Positions 6,891-12,348 of a DNA stretch of 12,348 nt are shown piece by piece (the first letter of the stretch is position 1; each line of letters begins with the position of its first letter). Position numbers and translations under genes: made by a program. The stretch is from Phascolarctobacterium sp. GTDB lineage: Bacteria; Bacillota; Negativicutes; Acidaminococcales; Acidaminococcaceae. The notes under the pieces were generated by a model. The model was given only the letters and a program-made list of their open reading frames with translations, ran no database searches and was not told the origin of the DNA. The stretch is taken from the NCBI GenBank assembly GCA_004558595.1, contig SFCN01000063.1:1-12348 (forward strand), written 5' to 3'.

Positions 6891-8240
6891 ATGAACGCGA
6901 AGAAGGCTGTTGCAAAGAAGGATTCTGTACAAAAGAACGTGGACGCGATTTATCAATTAGATGGGAAATTATCCGTGGGTAAGGCCATTCCCTTCGGCCT
7001 GCAGCATATTTTGGCCATGTTCGTGGCCAATATCGCCCCGATTTTGATCGTGGCCGGCGTCATTAAAATGCCCGTGGAGCAAAGCGGCGCCTTGGTGCAA
7101 TCCGCCATGCTCATCGCCGGTATCGGCACCCTGATTCAGCTGTTCCCGGTGTGGCGCATCGGCAGCGGTCTGCCCATCGTTATGGGCATTAGCTTTACCT
7201 TCGTGTCCATCGCCTGCGTTATCGGTAGCAAATACGGCTACGGCGGCATTATGGGCGCTGTTTTGGTAGGCGGTATCCTGGAGGGCATTCTGGGTCTGGG
7301 AGCTCGCTATTGGCGTAGGCTCATTCCGCCCATCGTCTCCGCTACGGTGGTAACCTCCATCGGCTTTAGCCTTTTGGCCGTAGGCGCCAATTCCTTTGGC
7401 GGCGGCTTCGGCAATCCTAATTTTGGCGATGCCAATTATATTCTCGTGGGTACCATTACCCTCTTTAGCTGCATCGGCTTCAATATTTTCGCCAAATCCT
7501 TCTATAAGCAGCTGTCCGTGCTCTTCGGCTTAATCGTGGGCTATATCGTGGCCGCGGCTATGGGCATGGTCGATTTAAGTCGTCTGGCTGCGGTGGATAT
7601 GGTGGCTATTCCCAAGCTGATGCCCTTTACCATGGAATTCCACGCCGACGCTATTTTCGCCTTCTTCCTGATTTTCCTTGTTTCCGCTACGGAAACCATC
7701 GGTGACACCTCCGCCATGACCGCCATGGGTCTGGGTCGCGACGTTACGGAAAAGGAAGTGGCCGGCTCCATTACCTGCGACGGCGTGATCAGCAGCCTGT
7801 CCTCTGTTTTCGGCTGCATGCCCATCACCTCCTTCAGCCAGAACGTGGGCCTTATCGCTATGACTAAGGTAGTCAATCGTATCGCCATCGCCAGCGGCGC
7901 GGTGATCATGATTTTGGCGGGCCTGTTCCCGGCTCTGGGCGTGCTCTTGGCTTCCCTGCCGGAGTCCGTATTGGGCGGCTGTACCTTGATGATGTTCGGC
8001 TCCATCGTGGTCAGCGGCGTGCAAATGATCGCGGGCTGCGGTAATTCCCACCGCAACATCACCATCGCTTCCCTGGCTCTGTCCATCGGCATCGGCTTTA
8101 CCCAAGCTCCGGCTATTTTCAAGATCGCTCCGGATCTGGTCAAGAACGTTTTCGCTGAAAACTGCGTGGCCGTGGTATTTATCGTGGCCATGCTCCTGAA
8201 TTTGATTCTGCCCAAGGATAAGGAAGGGGAGCAGGCGTAA
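6891..8240 (+). CDS. pbuX: xanthine permease, NCS2 family
   Basis: Nucleobase:cation symporter-2 family transporter of 449 residues with 12 or more hydrophobic segments predicted between about residues 35 and 440. Residues matching functionally important positions in the well-studied family members are H39 in FGLQHILAMF (first segment), E268 in SATETIGDTS (eighth segment) and Q317-N318 in the NCS2 signature FSQNVGLIAMTK (315-326). The family imports xanthine or uric acid with a proton. Xanthine is favoured here because xpt lies one base upstream. AAAGGAGAG, at the end of xpt, is its ribosome binding site. The N-terminal 20 residues are lysine-rich and cytoplasmic. No clear terminator follows; 60 bases separate it from the amidohydrolase gene, so that gene could belong to the same operon. 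Confidence 0.92.
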   Translation: MNAKKAVAKKDSVQKNVDAIYQLDGKLSVGKAIPFGLQHILAMFVANIAPILIVAGVIKMPVEQSGALVQSAMLIAGIGTLIQLFPVWRIGSGLPIVMGISFTFVSIACVIGSKYGYGGIMGAVLVGGILEGILGLGARYWRRLIPPIVSATVVTSIGFSLLAVGANSFGGGFGNPNFGDANYILVGTITLFSCIGFNIFAKSFYKQLSVLFGLIVGYIVAAAMGMVDLSRLAAVDMVAIPKLMPFTMEFHADAIFAFFLIFLVSATETIGDTSAMTAMGLGRDVTEKEVAGSITCDGVISSLSSVFGCMPITSFSQNVGLIAMTKVVNRIAIASGAVIMILAGLFPALGVLLASLPESVLGGCTLMMFGSIVVSGVQMIAGCGNSHRNITIASLALSIGIGFTQAPAIFKIAPDLVKNVFAENCVAVVFIVAMLLNLILPKDKEGEQA

Positions 8241-8300
8241 GGGCCTTAGGAAGTAGACCGTAGGCCTAGTCTAGTTTTAGTTTTAAAGAAGGCGCAGTGA

Positions 8301-9176
8301 ATGAAAATTATCGATGCACATATGCATTATTACAATAAGGAAGGCTTTGTGCAGGTGGCCGCCAATGCCGGCTACGAGAATACAGCGGCCTGCTGGCAGC
8401 GGATTTGTGAAGAAAACAACATTGTCTTCTCCGTGGCCATGGGTAATACCATGTACACCAGCTCCCGTTATGGGGGAGTGCCCCCACGGCTCATCGACCT
8501 TGCTGCGCCCTTTGATGAAGAGCATTATAATCAGCCCCACAATATGGGCTATTGCATGGGCGTGCAGAGCGAGCTGATCACGGAGGCCAACGCAGAGGCC
8601 ACGGCCCGGGAGTTTGAGCATTATATTCAGGACGAGCATTGCCTGGGCCTGAAGCTGTACCCGGGCTATGAATCCGTGTACGTTAACGACAGAAGGCATT
8701 GGCCCCTGTTCGAGCTGGCCAGGGCTTATGATGTGCCCGTAGTCATCCACACCGGGGACACCGCTCGGCCAGATGGCCTTTTAAAGTATTCCCATCCCTT
8801 GACGGTGGATGAGGCGGCGGTGAATTTTCGGGATGTGAATTTCGTTATCGCTCACTGCGGCTGTCCCTGGCTGGTGGATGCCTGCGAGGTGGCCGCCAAA
8901 AACGCCAATGTGGCCATCGATGTGTCGGGCCTTTTGGAGGGCAAGCCCAAGCCCCTGGCTCTTTTTGAGCAGCAGGCGGGCTTTTGGCGGCAGCTCCACA
9001 CCTGGCTTAATTATATGGGGGACTACAGCCGCGTCATGTACGGCAGCGACTGGCCCTTGGTGAATATTCCCCTGTATATTCGCATGATTAGCTATATTAT
9101 TCCCGAAGAGCATTATGAGGCCGTTTTTTACGGGAACGCTCTGCGTATTTTTAGGAAAATCGGCAAATTGCTTTAA
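8301..9176 (+). CDS. amidohydrolase family protein (Amidohydrolase_2)
   Basis: Metal-dependent TIM-barrel hydrolase or decarboxylase of 291 residues. Metal-site motifs are visible: DAHMH (H7, H9), a possible carboxylated or catalytic lysine K118 in GLKLYPG, H150 in VVIHTGD, H185 in VIAHCG and D250 in MYGSDWP. Residues 115-121 (LGLKLYP), which carry K118, are characteristic of the amidohydrolase-2 group. AAGAAGG (8286-8292) precedes the ATG. It may be read from the xpt-permease promoter, which would hint at a role in handling purine-derived or other cyclic amides, but the family is too diverse to name a substrate. No signal peptide is seen, so it is cytoplasmic. Confidence 0.8.
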   Translation: MKIIDAHMHYYNKEGFVQVAANAGYENTAACWQRICEENNIVFSVAMGNTMYTSSRYGGVPPRLIDLAAPFDEEHYNQPHNMGYCMGVQSELITEANAEATAREFEHYIQDEHCLGLKLYPGYESVYVNDRRHWPLFELARAYDVPVVIHTGDTARPDGLLKYSHPLTVDEAAVNFRDVNFVIAHCGCPWLVDACEVAAKNANVAIDVSGLLEGKPKPLALFEQQAGFWRQLHTWLNYMGDYSRVMYGSDWPLVNIPLYIRMISYIIPEEHYEAVFYGNALRIFRKIGKLL

Positions 9177-9243
9177 GTTTTGTTCTAAAAATTCGCTCTA
9201 TAAATTAGTTTTTGTTATTTGCGTATAGATTGAGGTGAAGCTT

Positions 9244-9942
9244 GTGGGTCAACCCAATATTACCGAAATAGAAGCGGGCCTGAAGGACTGGGATTTTCTC
9301 GCCCAACTGCCCCAGGAGATGTATGGGTTTACCCTGATGCCCAGCTCCGGTATTAAGGGCCTGGTTTTGAATCTGGCGTCCTATGTGAAGCCTGGGAGTC
9401 GCTGTCGCCTGGATTTGACTTATACCACGGAAACCTTTGATTATGTGCCGGTAAAGACCGTGGGCCTGCACGTTTTTCGGGACGAAAGGCTCTTTTACCG
9501 GGATAGGGATAAGTTCGCCCAGGAGACCATGGCCCAGCTGCCCCGGCTTATCAAGGCCATCGATAGGGACCAGCCCCATGCCATGGATTGGGAGGCTCAG
9601 GAGATAGGCTTCGAGAGCTGGGATTATTGGCGTGGCCTGCCCAAGAAGATTGGGGATTTGGAGCTTTTTATTACTCCGGATAATCCCTTGGCTTATTTAA
9701 ACGGCTCCTATGTTTTTCTAGATTATACGGATTTTCAGCGTGGAAATCAGCTGTATTTCGCTTATAATATTTATCGCAACGAGATTTTCGCGGAGCTAAA
9801 GCATGAGTATTTCCCCATTACCACCACTCGCTTCGATGTGGGCAGGGGCGTGCAGGATAAGCGAAAGCTGGCTGTGTTTAGCGAGCTTTTGGAGACTCAT
9901 TTGGAGAAGACCATTCTAGATTTAGAAAAAAATAAAATTTAG
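9244..9942 (+). CDS. hypothetical protein, unrecognised
   Basis: A 232-residue protein I do not recognise. GTG at 9244 is preferred as the start because GAGGTG (9232-9237) sits 6 bases before it; GTG at 9235 lies on that site. There is no signal peptide or membrane segment. The sequence is rich in aromatic residues: many Y, F and W, including ESWDYWRGLP and GSYVFLDYTDF. It alternates hydrophobic and charged stretches like a mixed alpha/beta soluble protein and ends in a charged helix (ELLETHLEKTILDLEKNK). A late motif, FPITTTRFDVGRGVQDKRK, looks conserved in character. The stop codon lies 2 bases before the -35 of the tRNA promoter. Codon use matches the neighbouring housekeeping genes, so it is probably resident rather than transferred. 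Confidence 0.75.
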   Translation: MGQPNITEIEAGLKDWDFLAQLPQEMYGFTLMPSSGIKGLVLNLASYVKPGSRCRLDLTYTTETFDYVPVKTVGLHVFRDERLFYRDRDKFAQETMAQLPRLIKAIDRDQPHAMDWEAQEIGFESWDYWRGLPKKIGDLELFITPDNPLAYLNGSYVFLDYTDFQRGNQLYFAYNIYRNEIFAELKHEYFPITTTRFDVGRGVQDKRKLAVFSELLETHLEKTILDLEKNKI

Positions 9943-9944
9943 TA

Positions 9945-9973
9945 TTGACATAGGCTTTAATTTACGCTATAAT
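9945..9973 (+). promoter_or_regulatory. consensus sigma-A promoter of the tRNA operon
   Basis: TTGACA (9945-9950) and TATAAT (9968-9973) both match consensus exactly, with a 17-bp spacer. The first tRNA starts 14 bases after the -10, leaving only a very short 5' leader. Confidence 0.9.
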
Positions 9974-9986
9974 AAGCATGTTGATT

Positions 9987-10063
9987 GGCCCGGTGGTTCA
10001 GTTGGTTAGAATGCCGCCCTGTCACGGCGGAGGTCGTGGGTTCGAGTCCCATCCGGGTCGCCA
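9987..10063 (+). tRNA. tRNA-Asp (GTC)
   Basis: Acceptor GGCCCGG (9987-9993) pairs with CCGGGTC before discriminator G10060 and the encoded CCA (10061-10063). The anticodon stem is CCGCC/GGCGG with loop CTGTCAC, anticodon GTC at 10021-10023. The T arm contains GGTTCGAGTCC. It is the first gene of a five-tRNA operon. Confidence 0.96.
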
Positions 10064-10068
10064 ATCTT

Positions 10069-10144
10069 GCCTCGGTAGCTCAGTTGGTAGAGCAAAGGAC
10101 TGAAAATCCTTGTGTCCACAGTTCGATTCTGTGCTGAGGCACCA
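10069..10144 (+). tRNA. tRNA-Phe (GAA)
   Basis: Acceptor GCCTCGG (10069-10075) pairs with CTGAGGC (10134-10140), with one G-U pair. Discriminator A10141 is followed by the encoded CCA. The anticodon loop CTGAAAA has anticodon GAA at 10102-10104. The T arm contains GTTCGATTC. Confidence 0.96.
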
Positions 10145-10148
10145 TATT

Positions 10149-10223
<75 letters not shown>

Positions 10224-10230
10224 TCTTTAA

Positions 10231-10304
10231 GGCGACATAGCCAAGCGGTAAGGCAGAGGTCTGCAAAACCTTTATCCCCAGTTCGATTCTGGGTGTCGCC
10301 TCCA
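10231..10304 (+). tRNA. tRNA-Cys (GCA)
   Basis: Acceptor GGCGACA (10231-10237) pairs with TGTCGCC (10294-10300). T10301 is the discriminator, followed by the encoded CCA. The anticodon loop CTGCAAA has anticodon GCA at 10263-10265. Confidence 0.96.
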
Positions 10305-10330
10305 TTTTTATTTTCTTTTTTAGATTGTCT

Positions 10331-10419
10331 GCCGCGGTGGCGGAACTGGCAGACGCAAGGGACTTAAAATCCCTCGGGTAGTGATACCCGTACCGGTTCG
10401 ATTCCGGTCCGCGGCACCA
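10331..10419 (+). tRNA. tRNA-Leu (TAA)
   Basis: A class II tRNA with a long variable arm (CGGGTAGTGATACCCG). Acceptor GCCGCGG (10331-10337) pairs with CCGCGGC (10409-10415). A10416 is the discriminator, followed by the encoded CCA. The anticodon loop CTTAAAA has anticodon TAA at 10365-10367. It is the last tRNA of the operon and borders the accessory region, so its 3' end would be the natural place to look for an attachment site. Confidence 0.96.
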
Positions 10420-10469
10420 AACAATGATACACGCTTATTATCATTTATAAATGATTTAAGTAAAGAAGG

Positions 10470-10504
10470 CTGATTGAATTCTTAGAGAGTCAATCAGTTT
10501 TTTT
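10470..10504 (+). terminator. Rho-independent terminator of the tRNA operon
   Basis: Stem CTGATTGA (10470-10477) pairs with TCAATCAG (10490-10497) around a 12-nt loop, followed by seven T (10498-10504). Just upstream is a 16-base palindrome centred on ATTTATAAAT (10440-10455), which may also fold in the transcript. Confidence 0.85.
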
Positions 10505-10533
10505 ATATTCTCAAGATGACTAAGGAGATTCCT

Positions 10534-11139
10534 ATGACCATAGAAAATAAATTGGGCATTACTAATTCTGCGGAGCTGGCCAAGGAAGAAGAGCGACTCA
10601 GCAAAATGCAAGCTATAAAACTATTTGAGAGTGATGCTTTGGCGAATCTACCGGCCGGGAAATTTTCGACACTGGCTTTCATTCATGAGTATCTTTTTCA
10701 CGATATCTATAGCTTTGCGGGAGAGATTCGTGATGTGAATATTGCTAAGGGTAACTTTCGCTTTGCTCCCTTGATGTACCTGTGGGAGGCTCTGCTGCAT
10801 TTGGACGCCATGCCCCAGGGCAGCTTCGACGAGATCGTGGAAAAGTATGTGGAGATGAATATTGCTCATCCTTTTCGCGAGGGTAATGGCCGCAGCATGC
10901 GCATTTGGCTGGATGATATGCTGAAAAAGGAGCTGGGGCAGTGCATTGACTGGTCCATTGTGGATAAAGAGGATTATCTTTTGGCTATGGAGCGGAGCCC
11001 CATTCGTGATATCGAAATCAAGCATGTGCTCGGCAAGGCTTTGACCAATAACATTGCTGACCGCCTCACCTACATGAAGGGCCTAGACGTAAGTTATCAT
11101 ATCGAAGGCTACAATGCTTATAAGGCCGAAGAGCTGTGA
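10534..11139 (+). CDS. class III Fic family protein (probable AMP-transferase toxin)
   Basis: Fic-domain protein of 201 residues. The catalytic motif HPFREGNGRSMR (112-123) has the base H112, acidic E116 and both arginines R120 and R123. The flap region lies upstream, around KGNFRFAP (72-79), and MERSPIRDIEIK (152-163) is another family block. The C-terminus has SYHIEG (187-192), fitting the autoinhibitory (S/T)xxxE(G/N) motif with S187, E191 and G192. This is the class III arrangement of Neisseria meningitidis Fic, which the protein resembles along its whole length. That homologue AMPylates DNA gyrase; the target here is inferred only. The ATG at 10534 is chosen over 10516 because AAGGAG (10522-10527) lies between them. 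No separate antitoxin gene is expected for this class. It starts 30 bases after the tRNA terminator, and I could not see a clear promoter of its own. Confidence 0.9.
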   Translation: MTIENKLGITNSAELAKEEERLSKMQAIKLFESDALANLPAGKFSTLAFIHEYLFHDIYSFAGEIRDVNIAKGNFRFAPLMYLWEALLHLDAMPQGSFDEIVEKYVEMNIAHPFREGNGRSMRIWLDDMLKKELGQCIDWSIVDKEDYLLAMERSPIRDIEIKHVLGKALTNNIADRLTYMKGLDVSYHIEGYNAYKAEEL

Positions 11140-11154
11140 GGATGCAAAGTACAA

Positions 11155-11181
11155 CTATATCACTTTGGTAATACAAATATA
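11155..11181 (+). repeat. second, decayed copy of the operator repeat
   Basis: CTATATCACTTTGGT at 11155-11169 is identical to 11256-11270. Similarity continues weakly to about 11181 (GTAATACAAATA against GTGATATAATAA). The right half of the inverted repeat is degraded here, and the -35 and -10 hexamers are missing. It starts 16 bases after the Fic stop codon, 101 bases upstream of the intact copy, with a terminator in between. Confidence 0.7.
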
Positions 11182-11193
11182 TAAATATAAAAC

Positions 11194-11231
11194 AAGAGCT
11201 AGGAGACAGCGCGCTCCTAGCTCTTATTTTA
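11194..11231 (+). terminator. Rho-independent terminator after fic
   Basis: A 12-bp perfect stem, AAGAGCTAGGAG (11194-11205) with CTCCTAGCTCTT (11214-11225), has an 8-nt loop. It is followed by ATTTTATT. The T tract is interrupted, but the stem is strong. Confidence 0.8.
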
Positions 11232-11249
11232 TTAGTAGCACAAAAGCAA

Positions 11250-11278
11250 TTGCATCTATATCACTTTGGTGATATAAT
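11250..11278 (+). promoter_or_regulatory. promoter with overlapping operator for the DUF3990 operon
   Basis: TTGCAT (11250-11255), 17-bp spacer and TATAAT (11273-11278) form a good sigma-A promoter. A perfect inverted repeat, TATATCAC-TTTG-GTGATATA (11257-11276), fills the spacer and enters the -10, so a dimeric repressor bound there would block RNA polymerase. This arrangement is typical of self-repressed toxin-antitoxin operons. A 15-base direct repeat of its left part lies at 11155-11169. Confidence 0.75.
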
Positions 11279-11308
11279 AACCATGAGGATAGAAAAGAGG
11301 GGGTAATT

Positions 11309-12001
11309 ATGGATAAGCTTATAACTATCTATCATGGCTCTGAAAATATCATAGCAAAACCGGAGTATGGCAAAGGTCGCTTAAACAATGATTTCGGACA
11401 GGGTTTTTATTGCACCGCAAGCGAAGCTTTAGCCAAGGAATGGGCTGTGTCCTCCATGCGCAATGGCTTCGCCAATTGTTATACGCTAGATACAGAGTTT
11501 TTAAATGTTTTAAATCTTAATACTCCCCAATACACTATTCTTAATTGGATAGCAATATTGGTAGAACATCGTCTTTTCACTGTTAAAACACCTGTGGCCA
11601 GAAGAGCTAAACAGTACTTAATTGATAATTTTACAGTAAATGTGAATGCATACGACTTAATCATCGGCTACAGAGCAGATGATTCCTACTTTGATTACGC
11701 AGAGTCATTTATCAATAATGGTATTTCGGTTCAGCAATTAGCAAGGGCTATGCGCTTAGGAAAATTAGGTGAGCAAATTGTCGTTAAATCTAGCTTTGCT
11801 TTTTCAAAATTGCAGTTTCAAGGCTATAGCGTAGCTGAAAGAGAGCGCTACTACCAATTGCGTAAGGATAGGGATGATGAAGCTAATCGATTGTATTGGG
11901 AACTACTGGAAGAAGAAAATGACGGTCTCTATATACAGGATATAATAAGAAGGGGCATAAAAAATGACGATGCGCGCATACCAAGAAATGTATCTGAGTA
12001 A
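11309..12001 (+). CDS. DUF3990-like protein, ADP-ribosyltransferase-like toxin candidate
   Basis: A 230-residue protein that I assign from memory to DUF3990. Visible family features are the opening IYHGSENIIAKP (7-18), NDFGQGFYCT (27-36), the central YDLIIGYRADDSYF (115-128) and ARAMRLGKLGEQIVVKS (145-161). The H9, Y34 and E155/Q156 positions could form an H-Y-E/Q active site like that of ADP-ribosyltransferases; this is inference. GAGGGGG (11297-11303) precedes the ATG. Codon use is clearly more A/T-rich than in the housekeeping genes upstream, a sign of transfer. It is driven by the operator-covered promoter at 11250-11278. It overlaps the next gene by 38 bases, so the two products are translationally coupled, as in toxin-antitoxin pairs. 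Target and activity are unknown. Confidence 0.75.
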   Translation: MDKLITIYHGSENIIAKPEYGKGRLNNDFGQGFYCTASEALAKEWAVSSMRNGFANCYTLDTEFLNVLNLNTPQYTILNWIAILVEHRLFTVKTPVARRAKQYLIDNFTVNVNAYDLIIGYRADDSYFDYAESFINNGISVQQLARAMRLGKLGEQIVVKSSFAFSKLQFQGYSVAERERYYQLRKDRDDEANRLYWELLEEENDGLYIQDIIRRGIKNDDARIPRNVSE

Positions 12002-12348
12002 TGCCCAAGCTGTGTTAGGGGATGCTTTTGATTATGCCGTCAATGTTTGCCATTACTCTGGAGAAGATTTTATAAAAATGTTTGTTGTAAGCACCATTAG
12101 TACAAAAATCGCCAATGGCGAGCCCGCCTACACTAAAGGAAAAAGTGGCATAGAGGTGCTCATAGACATAGTATACGAAACTACGGGCAAATATATCCCA
12201 ATAATACCTGAGGCAAGATTTTCTCGGTCTCCTGAATATTGGATTGGTTGGGCGATAGCTTATTATCAATGGTACTCCTGCAGAAAATTCGGGGAGATTT
12301 TTAGGGCAATTAGCTTTGCCGATTTAAAAAGCCTCTATCATACTTTAC
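11964..12348 (+). CDS. partner of the DUF3990 gene, putative antitoxin/regulator (partial at window end)
   Basis: An open frame runs from ATG 11964 to the window edge without a stop (128 codons seen). It begins MTMRAYQEMYLSNAQ. AAGGGGC (11949-11955) lies 8 bases before the ATG; the second ATG at 11970 is less well spaced. The frame overlaps the end of the DUF3990 gene by 38 bases in another frame. Readable segments include FDYAVNVCHYSGEDFIKMF, KSGIEVLIDIVYET and SPEYWIGWAIAYYQWY. The last is a pattern I associate with a Firmicute family found beside DUF3990 genes, whose longer members end in an XRE-type helix-turn-helix. If so, the DNA-binding part lies beyond the window and this protein is the natural candidate to bind the operator at 11257-11276. 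The seen part shows no HTH or membrane segment. Confidence 0.7.
   Translation, partial: MTMRAYQEMYLSNAQAVLGDAFDYAVNVCHYSGEDFIKMFVVSTISTKIANGEPAYTKGKSGIEVLIDIVYETTGKYIPIIPEARFSRSPEYWIGWAIAYYQWYSCRKFGEIFRAISFADLKSLYHTL

Noticed and set aside
7541..8215. Long minus-strand open frame inside the xanthine permease gene
   Set aside because: It is a shadow of the permease reading frame, low in complexity (rich in M, A, T, P), with no ribosome binding site or family pattern.
8241..8280. Possible terminator after the permease (GGCCT and AGGCC)
   Set aside because: It is only a 5-bp stem with a long loop and an interrupted T stretch, too weak to call.
11283..11306. Seven-codon leader frame (MRIEKRG) before the DUF3990 gene
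   Set aside because: Its ATG lies at or before the predicted transcription start and it has no ribosome binding site, so it is probably chance.
12015..12269. Minus-strand open frame of 84 codons near the window end
   Set aside because: It lies opposite a plus-strand frame with ribosome binding site, coupling and family-like sequence that continues past the window edge.

Overview
The window looks like chromosome from an anaerobic, probably gut-associated Firmicute. I favour the Negativicutes (Acidaminococcaceae-like), at moderate confidence. The reasons are a xerD gene next to a DUF610/YibQ-type divergent polysaccharide deacetylase, strong AGGAGG-type ribosome binding sites, textbook sigma-A promoters, CCA-encoding tRNAs and a cobalamin adenosyltransferase. 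No rRNA or other strict taxonomic marker is present.

Layout. All genes are on the plus strand. Positions 1-3415 hold xerD, a frameshifted divergent polysaccharide deacetylase and a class III (putrescine/ornithine-type) aminotransferase, spaced like an operon. A structured intergenic element with inverted-repeat ends (3412-3543) sits exactly between the aminotransferase stop codon and the next ribosome binding site. Then come an SRPBCC/START-like protein, htpX (membrane zinc protease), ndk (nucleoside diphosphate kinase, followed by a strong terminator) and a PduO-type cob(I)alamin adenosyltransferase (also followed by a terminator). Positions 6229-8240 form a purine salvage operon, xpt plus an NCS2 xanthine permease, with its own extended -10 promoter. 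An amidohydrolase-2 family protein and an unrecognised 232-residue protein follow. Next is a five-gene tRNA operon (Asp, Phe, Gly, Cys, Leu) with a consensus promoter and a terminator.

The last 1.8 kb, directly downstream of the tRNA operon, looks accessory. It contains a class III Fic AMP-transferase with a C-terminal autoinhibitory motif, a terminator, then a promoter whose spacer and -10 are covered by a perfect inverted repeat. That promoter drives a DUF3990-like, ADP-ribosyltransferase-like gene and a translationally overlapping partner gene that runs off the window end. A second, decayed copy of the operator lies just after the Fic stop codon. I read this as an autoregulated toxin-antitoxin or defence-type cassette next to a Fic toxin, inserted at a tRNA locus. 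It is the most interesting part of the window.

Other points worth a second look are the frameshift in the deacetylase gene and the intergenic element. No gap between genes exceeds 300 bases.
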